Shown: positions 24,580-37,695 of the stretch, piece after piece
Numbering within the stretch: position 1 is the stretch's first letter
Layout of the letters: each line of letters starts with the position of its first letter
DNA from: Lobulomyces angularis
Lineage: Eukaryota > Chytridiomycota > Chytridiomycetes > Lobulomycetales > Lobulomycetaceae
DNA: 41,810 nucleotides
Reading direction: 5' to 3'
NCBI GenBank assembly: GCA_027604685.1
Contig: JADHYX010000185.1
Coordinates: forward strand, 1-41,810
The notes under the pieces: generated by a model
What the model saw: only the letters and a program-made list of their open reading frames with translations
The model's database searches: none
What the model was told of the DNA's origin: nothing
Made by a program: the position numbers and the translations under genes

Positions 24580-27500
24580 TCATACCCATAATGGGCACCA
24601 ACCATGCCAACTCTGACAAAGATTCTCAATAGAGATTGCCTCTTTTATTAGTAGTTCCACCTGTCTTTCGACAGAAATAGCGTTTCCTTTCTTAAAGTCC
24701 CTACCGGTTAATTTCTTTTCAATTCTATCTATTACACTTAAGGCTTTTTGGTTTAGAGATTCATCAGTAAAATTTTTCTTCTCAGAATCTTCCAAGGGTA
24801 TTGAACCTGCTCCCAGAGATTTGTGGTGATCCAGTGACAATGTTGAAGAAAGTTTTTCGCTTTCATCAGAAGGAGTATGAGACAATCCAGCATCAACTGA
24901 GTGTCGTGTCATTAACCGCCAGTTTATCAAAGGATCATATACGAAAGCCTAATTTAATAAAACTTTGTTTAATGTTACAAAATATATTACCTCTAAAACA
25001 GCCATTAAAGAATCTTTTTCTTCCCTTAAAACTTTCATGGTAGATTCACAAGTAATTTTAAAACTTCCATCCAGACATCCGACTTCCATGGCTTTAACCA
25101 ACATCCTAGTCAATCTAAATGGCACCTAATTAAAAAATTATTGAAGTTTTTGTTACAATTTGTAACTTTTTTTCTAACCTTTTCTGGAAATTTATCTCTA
25201 TGCATCGCCACCTCAAAGCAATCACCAAAATCAATATGCACTACAGACCCTGAAAACTTATTGACAATTAAGTTTAAGGGATGTCGATCTCCTAGACCTA
25301 AAATAATAACAGCTAAATAAAAATTTCAAGCGTATACTCACCAATGATATATCCAACCATTGACATCAAAGCCAAACTTCTTGTAAAATTAGTCCGTCTT
25401 TCAAGCCAGACTTTAAATTAGATTAGTTTTTGTTTAAGAAACTTTTTAATTAAGAAGGCGCTGTTTAATTACCTTCACTATTTTTTGATTTTAGCCAAAA
25501 TGACCGCGCAAGATCTTCCCCTGAGGTTAATTCTATTACCTTTTCGAAAATTTCCACCTTTTGAAGTAGCGTCAACCTGTCGTATTTTGGAGCTAACTGT
25601 AGAAAAATTTTAAGACTAAAAAATAAAATAAAATTTTTAATGACTCACAGAATGAATTAAAAGCTGCTCTAAGTCTCTGCGGACCTTATTTTCATCGCGG
25701 TAATTACTAATATAAAGTATTAGTAAATAGTGAAAATTTCACTAGTTTGCTTATACCAAATATAATTATTCAATGTGTCACAGTTAGGGACCCATCCAAT
25801 TAAACCGCTGGAAGTTGATATTGGTGTGACAGAGTAACATGTAATTTTAAGTGATCGTTTCAACGTTTCAGGATTTGCTTTCATCAAAGTATTCACCAAG
25901 CCAAATACTTGCATTACTCTTTCATCTAACCTTAAATCTTCATGTGCCTTTAATAAAAATTGATATGTTTTTCCATCGCTTCCAATTATTTCTGTCCGTC
26001 TTGGCCTATAGGTTACATAAATTAAATGTAAGGTTGAATTTTGTCAATACCGCTGTTTGGAAGGCATAACAGTCAAAACTGGATGTATACTACCGATTTT
26101 AACTATTTCATCATGAATACTATAAGTACCAGGAATTGATAGCTCCAAGTCCTTCATCATAGCCAGTTTAGGTGAGATTTCATTTAAATTCAAAGTGGTC
26201 ATTTTTGATAAAACTTTGTCTAAATCTCGTTGTACTTGTTCATACAAAGATACACCTCTTTCCAGGTTCTGCTTATTATGACTTACTTGATATTGGCGAA
26301 TTAGTCCGTGTGCTTTTCTTAAAGTGTTTCCGTATGTCATTTCCTATATATGAAATTGTGGTAGTTAGAAACATCATTTTTAGTAAAAATGCTATTATAC
26401 AAAATCAATTTCGTTTTGAGTTTTTGGATTTTGCTTATCAGTCTCTTTATGTAAAAGATCTAAACGAAAGATCATTTCATCTATATCTCTTTTACGATAA
26501 CAAAATAGAGCTTCTCTAAAAAGAAAATAGATATTTATAAGCGAATAAAAAATTTTAGTATGGTTACAGAAGACCCTCGCACCAAATTTCCCTCCACAAC
26601 ATACTAACAGCAATCATTTCGTTACCAAACACTAACGCTTGTTCTATAAGTGTTGAGCTGTGGTTACTCATCTCATTTAAAATGGTTAAGGCAGCTGATC
26701 GAACAACTGGCTTTTCCGACTTAGATGTAACAGATAATGAATAAACCAAAGCCTTTAGTTATTTTATTAATTATTTAAAATTTAAATCCGAATTCATGAA
26801 TAAGTAAACCTGTGGATGATATCTTCCAACTGTCATAAGTAACTTTTGTATTAACCCCTTTACATAAATTGATGTGGAGTCAATTCTTGCTATTAATTGC
26901 GGTATAACCTGCAACCAAGTAGCCAAAGGTATCAAATTTATTAAGTCTACCACCACCTCATTTATTTCTGGTTGATGACCATACTTAAACCAAAGTGAAA
27001 GGAAACTAAAAAAAAATTAAATATAAAAATTTAGCAACACAACTAGCAGGAAAAAAGCTTACCGCAAGGTATCTTGTAAGGAGTTTCTTCCATGGGACAA
27101 CAAAATTGATTTGGAAAATCCTTATATAGAAAAATAAAAAAAGAACAAAAAATATAAAAATTAACAAAAATAAAACCTTTTAAAGCCGAAATAACGTAAG
27201 AGGAAAAGACATTAAGATTAACCTCAGCAGTATTTCTTTCGAAAAAATTGATAGCTTCTAAATTAGCCAACGCAAACTTATTGTTACTAGAATATGAGGA
27301 AGAGCATTTTGTGGCGGCACCATAAAGTGATGTAATGTGAGGAATTGCTTCCTTTGAAAAATTATCTTTTTGTAAATACAGACTATAATCCCCTAATTTT
27401 GTAAATATTTTTGACAACAAGTTGATCTTCCAAGATGCATGTAATGAGCTTAACTGCTGGTTTATATCATTAACTTTAAAAATTCCAATGGTGCTGGAAA

Positions 27501-30500
27501 ATTCACCACAAAACTTTTTTAGAAGTTTTATTATATTAATTTTTTCCACACCATTGGTCGAAGACTCCCATAAATGCTTACAGATAGCATACACCAATCT
27601 TGGATCTTCCGACTTTGTATCCTAATGATAAAAATTAGGATGATTTCATACAATTAAATGGTTTACAAGTGACTTTAAGTCTCCATTTGCTGGCTGATTA
27701 TTTAATAAACTTAATAGAGATTTTGAGGCCAAATTTAGTTTGCCACTTTTTCTACAAAGTGTTGAAAACTTGATGTGTGTAGTTAAATCGTTTTTTGGTT
27801 TAATTACAATTGATCTAATTCTTAACATTTTTTGCCAAATATCTAGAAAAAAGAAAAAAAAAAAGTTGAAAAATTATAAAATATATTAAAAAATACCAAA
27901 ACTCTTTTGGCATCCAGAAAGCCTATTTTTTATTTTTTTCAGTTATTAAAATACAGTTAACAAATAAACCTGTCATTCCAAATTGTTGCAATAACTTTTT
28001 GTTTTTCTGCAGATGCACTTCCAAAAGAAATAATTTCCTCCAATTGAGCAAGCATCTGCAATCTAACTATAACAGAGTACGCCCGACTGTAACTTTCACC
28101 GATTAGCGCTTCCAGCTCTACAACAAGGTAGTCTCGAGCTTTGTCAATGAAGGGCATTGCATCAGCGGACGACATGTTATTCTTTAAAGCAAGGATTGAA
28201 TTAAAAAACAAGGAATCTGCAGAATCACTCATTGTTTCAGTATACTTTTCCATCAAATTAAATTGCTCATTTGCCCAGGCGGCCGAAGCAGCGATAGGCG
28301 ATAAAATTTTTCTTTCACTTAAAGAAGCCTTGTTCCAGCAGTCCTCTGACAGCTGTAAAACTTTACTCCATTCTCCAAAAGCTGAAAAAAAATTCATTGA
28401 ATTTCTAGTTGAGTAAACGTTGAATGATTCATCATCTAGTAGATTTCTCTCATGAGCCACTAACCCATCGTCCCATTTGTTAAGTTTTTCATACCAAGAT
28501 GTAGGCAAATAGTAGCTTTTATTGTCTAAATCTCCAGGAGTCTTCGCTTTTTCATGATATCTAATAATGCCAATAGATGAATCCGTTAAGTCTAAAAAGT
28601 TGTAAATATTAATTAGAGAATCGATATTTGCTGAATCAGGATGATTTAAAAAATCACGTTCCTTGTAATAAAGTGCTAAATATATATTTATTTGATAAAA
28701 AATTTTTAATATATTATAAAATTTTTATTAAAAAATGCAACCTTTTGCATAGGCATGGCACTTGAGTGAGTGAGCAGCAAAAACATTGGTCGATATCGGC
28801 AGTGGCTTATTATCTTGTTCCATAAATTCTGCTAAATTTAATATGGCATAAAGTAATTCCAGGGAACTTGATGCATTTAGGGTTAATTCCAAACTCGACA
28901 CTAAATTTTTTTTGTTCGCTTCATTCAACTCATTCCAGCAAGATAAGAAAGCTACATTAAAAAGCTCCCTTTTTATTAAAAATTAAAAAAAAAAACATAT
29001 TATATATTTAAAAAAACAAATCATAATCGTGTCATTTTTTTTTCTGTAAATTACTTTGCAAATGGAAAGTATATATTAGCCATGTTCGAACAAGCCCTTA
29101 GGGACTGGGATGGGGATTGTAAAAGAAGTTCGTTTGAAAAACTTCTAAACCAGTTGTACCAGTCGTCATCAGAATTAAAATTTGAAACTTGCCAGACTTT
29201 TTTGAGACGAGTTTGATTAGTCTTAAACAAAACATTAAAATTAAACAATTTATGTTGTGATCTTTAATTATACCGACAACTTTGAAGATGTTTCAATAGA
29301 TAGCTGTTCAAAATTAAGAAGTGTTCTTAAAAAAAGCAAATAAAATATAAAATATGAATGAAGAAATAACTAAATAAAATTTTTTTACAAAAAATGTTTT
29401 TTTTTTTTTTTACCCTTCATAAGCAGCTTGAATATTATCAAACTCATAAATATCAAATTTTTGTTTAATCTTAAAAAACAGTTCTTCCAGCTTATAATTA
29501 CTCAAATTTTTTAAGTTTAAAACATCTGTTATCAATGGTATAAAAACTTCAAACTGAAACTTAGATTTGACAGCGATTAGGTAAAAAGATTCTAATATCT
29601 CACACTGAATTTGAGTATTTGCATTTTTTTTCAAAATATTTATCAAATTTAAGGTAATTGTTGATAGTTGATCATCTAATTCCATTATCAAAAATAACTT
29701 TCCTAAAGTTTTGATTGATTCTGCTTGGATAATAACAGACTCTATTTGTTGGAAAATTATAGTTTTATTAGAAAAGATTTGAATAAATTGAAAAATTTTT
29801 AAACCTGAATCGTCATTAAGAACTTGAAGAATTACGGGAATAATGATATTGGTATAATCATCCAAGTGAACGGAAAGTCTAATAATGATTTCAAAAACGG
29901 TAAGTTTTAATTCAACATTGGGTTCTTCTTTGTCATAGTTATTTTTACTTTCAAATTTTTCAAAAATTTTAGGAATTAGTGTTGGAAAATATTCTTTCAA
30001 TTCCTCAATCATAAATTTTGATATGGCATCGATTAAGTATATGATGCGGGAGTTAGATGCTGAATTCCAATACTTAAAAACTAACGTCATTAATTCTGGA
30101 ATGTACGGTGTCATTCCTATCTTAACAATTAATATTATTTGGGTTAATTGCTGAAAATAAAAATTAAGCATCTGGGAATTAATCGCAGGTGATTTCATCA
30201 ACAAAAAAAAAGTGGGTATCACATCTCCAGTAAATCTGGAACAGATGGAGCCAAGTGTTTTAAAAATAGTCATCACCGTTTGAATCGTTAGTAAGTGATA
30301 TTGATCTAATTTGGAGTCTACTAAAATTTCCATTAATTTTCTTATACAAAAAGTTGGTGCATAGAATTCATCCGACTTTGGCAAATTTATCAACAAGACC
30401 ACATCACTGGTGGCAGCTGCAATACTGTCAGAATTCTTTGTTATTTTTTTTTTTGTTATCAAGATCTTTTACAAATTTAATAAGATGAATTTTTTACCAG

Positions 30501-32206
30501 ACTAACTAATGACGGATCATATGCACCAATTCTACCCATGCAAATTGCTACCTCTTTTTTAACAAAAGAGCTTTGATTATTTTTTAATAAATCAATAAAA
30601 ATATTCCTAAAAAAAAATTAGGAATTAAAAAAAAAAAATATATATTACAGCAAACTAGGGTATTTTACGTAAAGTCCTGTGGTAATTCCCGCTGACCCAG
30701 CAATTTTTCCTAACAACTTTAGTGCAGACAATTTTTTTGAGCTTTGTAAAGAGTGTAAAATAACAGTAATAAGATGATCAATTTTATCTGCCATTAACGA
30801 AGCAGCAACTTCAAAAAGCTCCCCTAGACATTCCATTGCAGTTGAAGCTACTCCAACTTGGTCACTATTTACGTTTGCTATTAGAGACTTTGATAATGGA
30901 TCAACATATCGCATTAAAAATTCCACCTGTACGTTTTGAACTATCGAAGTCAGAATTTTTGAGCTATCTTCTTTCAATTCACTAATAAAAAAAAAAAAAG
31001 ATATTAATATAAAAGTATTAAACACCAATATTATATTAATTTTTTTGCTGCCAAAAAAAAGTTTCATACGGTATTGTAGAAAATTCTAATTGATATAATA
31101 TCTTAATCAAATTTTTTCTTAATCGGGGTAAGACAAGTGAAGGATTAAATTTAGAAATCCTACAAATTGTTTTAATTGACAAATTCCTCACTTCAAAGAA
31201 GTTGTCATTGGCAGCAAAAAACAAAAATTTAATGTTTTCTGGAGTTGCTAAAAGCGAATCAACATTTTTATCCAGTGATAAAAATATAGTTTCTCTAATC
31301 CGATATTCTGGATCTAAATTCATTCGTTTTACTAATTTTTCTACAATGTTTGAAACTGATTTTAAAGTATCCGAAGATGTCTAGAAAAAAAAATTCAATA
31401 TTAGCAACATATACAAATAACCAAGGAATACACAATATTCCATTTAATATTATACATCATTTATTAAACTTACTTGATGAAAAGCAGTATTGCGTGAAAT
31501 CAAGCTTGCCACTGTAACTGAAGCTGTTTTTCTAACCTCAACAACTTCATGTTCAAGATACCTTAAAGCACTTTCCACTAAAAAATTAAGTCGAAATCCA
31601 GTAAAATCAAATGAAGACAAGGTTTTCCACGCCAATATGATGGTAGATTCATTTACTACTACCTTCTGAAAATCAATTTTTTCTTTATGCTATATTTCCA
31701 GTTTTGTTTTTTTGGATTAAATATATTAATAGAGTTAATGAAGAAATACATATTTAGCAATGTCAAAACTGATTTCATAAGATTCAAAGTATGGGACTTC
31801 ACATAGTATGCGCGAAATCAAATTAATGAGCTGAAGCTGGATTTTTGATTTGTACATGGGAAAATTCCTTTATAATATTTTAGTATAGAAAGAAAATACT
31901 TATTACGTTTTAACAATTTCCAAAGTTTCAATCAACGGTTGACTTATAATGCCACTTGAGAACATCTGATTTAGTAAATTTGGTAAAATTGGTATCATGT
32001 TTTGTTCAATGGAATTGAGTAACATTTGAATCAATAAAAAAGTTTCACTTTCATTTAAAATTACATTCCTTTTATTTATAAAACTTCTTTTAACTTCATT
32101 TAAAATTAAACTTAAAAACGGCAGTATATTGGATTTGACTGCAGAAGAAATTTTTCCTAATGACAGCAAAGCTAAATAAATATAAAAACATAATTAAAAG
32201 TTACAA

Positions 32207-32237
<31 letters not shown>

Positions 32238-33617
32238 TTTAAATTCTTATCTAAATTGAGTATTACATTGCAAAATTAAATAATTAATAATTTCTACGAT
32301 ATTTAAAAGAAAAAAACTAGAGTTGAAGGTTGCCAATTTTTCTAAAAGTGAAATTAAAACTTTTCTAATCATTAAATCCTTGTTTTCCTTTTTTCCAACA
32401 ACAAATTTACAAATATGATCATATTTTCCATCAATCACCTATGTTTTCTTTTAAATTAATGAAAAATTTATGTTATTGAATCTACCGCTCCGAAAGTGTT
32501 AGGATGAAAGGAAAGTAAAGCATTTAAAATCAAAAGAGAACCGTGAATTGATTCGTTAGAATTGATCCTTACTCCTCTTTCAATTTCGAGAAATGACCTT
32601 CTTGCTATGTTCTCTGGAATTTTAGAGGATCGTAGAATAATCATTTTAATGTAGACTTCAAAGCATTTAGCGCCTAAATGGAAAAAAGGTAAAATAAAAA
32701 AAAATCAATTAGCATCAACTATTTTTTTTTAATTTATTTTTATTTTACCATTTTCTCTAATTATCGTCTTGGAGTCATTTATGATGATCTTTAGGATGAC
32801 ATCAATGATCTGTGGAAAAAAGGAGTGTAACAGGGCGGTTACTTCAGTAAGGCTGCCAAGTTCAATTAAAATTCTTATGGATGCAAAACGGTTCGAATCA
32901 GTAGCTTTTTCATCTTGTAGCCACTCCAGACATCTTTTTACTTCAAATTCTACTAATTCGGAATTATAAGAACGATTAAATTTAACCAAGCGGCCAAGGG
33001 TATGAGCAGATTTGTTGATAACTATTATTCTTTAACTATTAATTTGGAAAAAAAAATTTTTTTTTCATTTTGTTTTCTCAATGTCATTCTTCTTATATTA
33101 TTTTTTCCTACCCTCCAAATCATCAGATTTTAATAAAATTCTCAGATAATTAGCAAATCTAGTAACTTTCATGTTGTTTTCATCACTATAGTCTAATTCT
33201 ACCTAAAAATAAGTATAAAAAAAGATAATAAAAAAAAAAAAAAATTAAAATTTTATTTACTTCTAAAAGTTGATCAATTACAAGAATTCCAACTATTAAA
33301 TTATTTTTATCTTTTGAGTTGATCAACTGTATTATGTTTTTATTTATTAAGTTTATAACATCAGGTATGTTTTCATTTGACTCTTGCGTTAACTTGATCA
33401 ACTTTGTGAAAAAAAAAACAAAAATAAAATAAATAAATTAAGAAATAAAATAAAAATAAAACTATTTCGTAACTTTTGAAAAAGTTTTAAAATGACATTT
33501 ATTGATTGAATTTTTTTTACTGCATACATATAATTTAAGTTCAGATATTAGTTTATCCTTATAATAATCTTGACTATTTATCTTGATTAACAGTTCATCA
33601 AATATTTTTTGTATCAT
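24580..33617 (-). CDS. TOR: TOR (target of rapamycin) phosphatidylinositol-3-kinase-related protein kinase
   Basis: Master growth kinase of TORC1/TORC2. One 9-kb gene with more than 30 small introns, about 2,400-2,500 codons. The start [19 protein letters not shown] (33617) leads to N-terminal HEAT repeats (33.6-29.4 kb). The FAT domain (about 29.2-26.7 kb) shows [25 protein letters not shown] and [17 protein letters not shown]. The FRB domain lies about 26.6-26.2 kb. The kinase domain (26.2-24.9 kb) reads [54 protein letters not shown] and [10 protein letters not shown], then [13 protein letters not shown] ends [15 protein letters not shown]. The catalytic loop (DRHPLN) and HIDFGD are intact, so the kinase should be active. 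Two oddities, described separately: FRB drug-contact residues are replaced, and one residue follows the normally terminal FATC Trp. I joined exons through short introns by homology; exact borders in the HEAT region are approximate. Confidence 0.93.
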
Positions 33618-33898
33618 TTTTTTTCTTCTATTTTTTTTCAAAAAAAAAAAATTAAACTTTTTTTTTAAATAAAATTTGGTGCAAGTCAATTCTTTAAAAA
33701 AAAAATTATTTCAAAATAATACAAAAATTTTCAAATATTAATTTATTCTATTAAATATATCATATGATAAAAGAAAAAAATTTTTTTTTTTGTTTTGTGT
33801 GATCAGACTGACAGCATTTCATACACAAAATAAATCATTGCATTAAGTTAAAAGGTGAAAAAAATTACACAGTAGACGACGTAAAAGATTATTATTAT

Positions 33899-35172
33899 TT
33901 ATTGAGATTCAGTAGTTTGCAAATGATTTTCACTATATCCTTTGTCAGTTGCTTCCAAAATTATTTCCATCATGTTCTTATTTTTATTTATTTTTTCCAA
34001 CCCTGATTTTAAGTTGTAAAATAATTTTAAACAAACGTTCACATCTAAAGTAAATTAAGGAAAATGTTAATTTTATTTTGCCTTTTTTAATTACGAATAG
34101 AGATGGTGCATGAAACGAAGATATAAATGGTGGCCGTTTCGACTACTTCACAGATACTGAGAATATACAACAGAATAGAGATACCATCTACAATGATAAG
34201 TAGTATGAAGTAAACATATAGGTTCTTTTTGCTAAAAAGAATTTTACCATTTTAATGAAAAATGAATTGTTTTTAGAATTTTTTTAAAAATAGTTACAGA
34301 CTAAGTGCCATATCGTTTTTACTCTTGGAGCTCTTTTCAAACCTCGCTTTTGATTTTGGGCTATTACTGCTGCCTGCTTTGCTGCAAGAGGAGAGTCTGC
34401 GACCGTGATGATCGTCCTTGTATAAGAAGCTATTCAATGTGGTACCCAGCATCCTAAGGATGCAGTAAAATTCCACCGTAAAGCTCCAAAGACAGTTCAG
34501 AGCCTTAATAAAGTCATAAAAAATGTGTGAGCATACGTGTGAAGATTACCATATTGATTCTCATTATTGCCAATAATGTCAGTCTTTCAAGCATTAATAT
34601 TAAACAAAACACACTCTTTTTGTTACCTCAACTGTACATCTGGAATAAACATAAGTGCCAATAGCACAATTCCAAAGATGCAAAACAATGTCGTGATTAC
34701 CTTTGCTGCAATGACAAACTTTGCTCTGGATGGTAAAAAAAAAAATAAAAACTTTTAGTATGCTATTTAAAATTTTAACGGAAAAAAAAGTATATTTCTA
34801 CCTTTTCTCTGTTGGTAAAATCATCATTATCTTTTCCATCCTAATCAAAGTTGTATAACAAATAAAAAACAGAAGGAGCTCATTAATCACTGAATTAATA
34901 TATCTCGCTAAGTATGCACTTGTATTCAGTAAATGATACACTTGTAAAAAATCATGCAAAAAGACAAAAAGAATTGTCAAAAGTGAAAACAACTGCACCT
35001 CAGTTAAATCTAGTCTTAGATGTATTGATTTAGGCAAGTAATTAAAAAATACATGTGCGCTCTGAAGGTAGTGTTTTAATTTAACTTATCTTTTTTTTCT
35101 TCTCACCGTTATGAGTAATGTCGAAAAGGAAAACCCAATATTGAAAGGTTTCATAGTTAAATTTGTCTCCAT
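33899..35172 (-). CDS. seven-helix membrane protein, GPCR-like topology, family not recognised
   Basis: Seven exons (35172-35107, 35061-34802, 34725-34627, 34559-34550, 34503-34298, 34231-34095, 34044-33899) sum exactly to 924 nt, 307 aa. Exon 4 is a 10-nt microexon. Predicted helices: IGFSFSTLLI..; VQLFSLLTILFVFLHDFL; INELLLFFICYTTLI; VITTLFCIFGIVLLALMFI; LNCLWSFTVEFYCILRML; LYVYFILLIIVDGISILLY; and TATIYIFVSCTISI. Between helices five and six is a ~45-residue Ser/Lys-rich loop (SSCSKAGSSNSPKSKARFEK) like a GPCR third intracellular loop, and the C-terminus is a hydrophilic tail. No DRY or NPxxY motif is seen, so receptor function is inference. Alternatives are a transporter or a fungal orphan family. 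Confidence 0.72.
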
Positions 35173-35955
35173 CTACAATTAGATTTAATAGAACAAATTC
35201 AAAAATTTTAAAAAAGACAAAAAAAAAGTTTTTTTACAATATTGTATTTTTTATTTTATATTTATAATTGAACATTATTTGATTGGATAAGAAAAGCTTT
35301 ATTTTTCTGAGGATACAAAAAATATTTGGAAATAGAAATACACTTTAAAAGAAACAATTAAAAATGAAAAAAAAAAATTATTTAGGAAGAAGACATTATT
35401 ATCTCCTTAATGTAGTTGAGATCCAGCTCTGAATTGCCACTATATCTTTAATTTTCAAAGTAACAATCTTCTCTTTTCTAAAGTCTCTTAAATGCTTTTC
35501 TATTTATCAATTCCTCTCAATCCTTGTTTATTGCATTAAACCATTTTTTTTAAATTTTTTTGAAGTAATCCTGAAGCGTTTGTATACTGGCCTATTGATT
35601 TAATAGATTCTTCTCCAACCTCAGCTCATTTAACAACTCATTTAATCAACCATTAACTTTAGTTCTTGAAAATAAATACCATTTAATGGATTACTTTTAC
35701 TCAGAACAATCGATACACAGATTTGCTGTTTAGGTGATTTTAATATAAAAATGAAAAATTTACAAAATGACAAGGAGAACAATTTAATTTTGGTGATGTT
35801 TTAATAAGAACTAGTCCATGTAAGTGGCCTTAACTGGTTCCCTTATGCATTACACTTTGTGTTGTTGCACATATGGTAATTACAAACACTATAACAAAAA
35901 AAAATTTTTTATTATTACAGAGCAATCAACAAATTTTCTTGTTTTTTTGTATGAT
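35173..35955. other. intergenic region with an unidentified coding relic
   Basis: No intact gene. On the plus strand about 35575-35735 two frames give protein-like text: NPEAFVYWPIDLIDSSPTSA and, one frame over, TLVLENKYHLMDYFYSEQSI followed by HRFAV. They are separated by a frame change and stops, suggesting a second decayed gene upstream of the V-ATPase relic. I could not name it. Confidence 0.35.
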
Positions 35956-36490
35956 AATATTTATTTTATCTCCAAATCACTGATACTCCATTCAATTTTT
36001 TTATATTCATTAATTATCTTAACTGAACACTAGGCCATTTTGGGGAATATTTGTTACTGGCCCCAGTTTGGTAGTTGCTGCAGTTAGAGCTCCAAGGATT
36101 TTACAAAAAACTTAGTATCTGTTATCTTCTGCGAAGTTGTTGGAATTTATGGTTTGATAATAGCCATAGTATTTTCACCAAAATGAACGGAGAGGCCTTT
36201 GCTTTTGAAGGAGTTGCTTTACACTCGTCAAGCCTATTATAGAGGTAGATAACTTTTTATGTTAAGTTTTTAATTTTTGGACGGTTTTTTATAATACTCT
36301 AAGGTTTTGCATTATTTTTGTGGAGGATTAATGCTGTGCACAAATTTATTTTGTGGAAAATGCGTGGTATAACTTGGTAGCAGCTGTTTTAGCTGATGCA
36401 TCCGATCCTATGTTATTTGTAAAAGTGTCAGTTATCGATATATTTGGCAGTATAATAGGACTGTTTGGTTAAATAACAGGGTTGCTAATT
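35956..36490 (+). pseudogene. V-ATPase c'' proteolipid (Vma16-type) pseudogene
   Basis: V-ATPase c'' forms part of the proton-conducting rotor. On the plus strand, hopping frames, the family is unmistakable: [20 protein letters not shown], then [20 protein letters not shown] with the proton-carrying Glu, [17 protein letters not shown]. After a gap, CGGLMLCTNLFCGKCVV, then ADASDPMLFVKVSVIDIFGS and IIGLFG. Several frameshifts and stops (for example TAG after ..RILQKT and TAA after ..IGLFG) and missing segments prevent translation. The N-terminal helix and start are eroded (SPNH* near 35969). Intron-like GT..AG stretches remain between blocks (about 36241-36300), so it is a duplicated or formerly functional genomic copy rather than a processed retrocopy. 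Confidence 0.82.
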
Positions 36491-37695
36491 GTTGTGAAGT
36501 GTAATAATAAACAGATATTGAAAAAACATATCTGAGATTATTGAGAAAAATATTATTTAATGTATTCTCTTAATCAATAAAAATTTGCAAATACTATTAC
36601 TTAAACACAACTTGTATTGGACTTTTGTAGCGAATCAATCAAATGGTTTTACAACCAAAAGTTTAAAAACCACGTCCACTCCCTAAAGGCATGTTTAAGA
36701 GAGCTGGTTTATCAGTAGTAATTTTCTTCGGAGTTGTAACCAATCCTAAACAAAATGTTATTTTTTGTCATCTTAAATACTTTTTTATAAGAAATTTTTC
36801 AGATTTTTTTGAGAACTAAAATTGCTGGTCATATTAATAGTCTATTATAGTTTATTTTATCATTACTAAGAATTTATTTAGATTATTAAGTTGGCTGTAT
36901 GGCATTTTTTTCAATTCACTAGCAGTTACTTTTCAATGTTATATAAACCAAGGTGTCAAAAAAGCTGCTACGGAATTTAATTTTATATACTCAGGCATCA
37001 CTGTGAAATACTTAAAGACAAAAAATTATTCTTAATCATTGAGTGTTATGGATAGTTATTTTTTGCTTAGATTACTATTGATGCTTGTTCAAACTATAAT
37101 CTATTTAAAAAATAGAAATATTAATTATAGAGGACATTGCTTAAAAAAAAAAAAAAAAAAAAATGAATTGCTAAAAAAAACTATTAAAAGATAACTTGAT
37201 ATCAAAAAAAATAAGTTTTTTATTTTTTTTTTTTAAAAAGGTATTATTTTTTGAATATTTTTATTTCTCTTCCTCTTTTTCTTCTGTAAGGCAATACCGT
37301 TACAAGTAAGTACATAATTTTTTTAAATTACTATATATTCTTGCAAGTTAAAAAAATATTTATGCATATTAATTTGAGGAAAATATTTGTTTAAAATTTA
37401 ACAAAATACAAATTAAAAAAATCTTCATAAAAATAGTTAAGTTGAAAATGACGAAATCTTTACCAAATATTTTAAAAAAAAATAGATTGTATAAGAATTA
37501 AAATTAAAAATAAAGTTTAGAGTTGAAAATAAATTTTTTAAGTTTCAACTCCGCAAGGGTCAAAAAAGCGCGTTTAGATCCATAAAAATAAAAATATATG
37601 ATACAAGAAATAAAAATAAAATAAAAAAAATTAGAATTAAAAATAAATTTTAGAGTAGATTTTAAATTAAATTGTTTTTTGTTAAATAAATAGAA
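36491..37695. other. intergenic region with a possible second membrane-protein relic
   Basis: Mostly AT-rich. Plus-strand blocks at about 36664-36755 (PRPLPKGMFKRAGLSVVIFF) and about 36885-37035 (LSWLYGIFFNSLAVTFQCYI, then NQGVKKAATEFNFIYSGI) look like exons of a small membrane protein, but no start, stop or intron set makes a full frame. I do not recognise the family. 37100-37690 is homopolymer-rich and likely holds the transporter promoter. Confidence 0.35.

Noticed and set aside
35824..36033. 69-codon plus-strand frame (MALTGSLMHYTL..)
   Set aside because: No family similarity; it runs into the eroded V-ATPase c'' N-terminus in a different frame and is best seen as chance plus relic.
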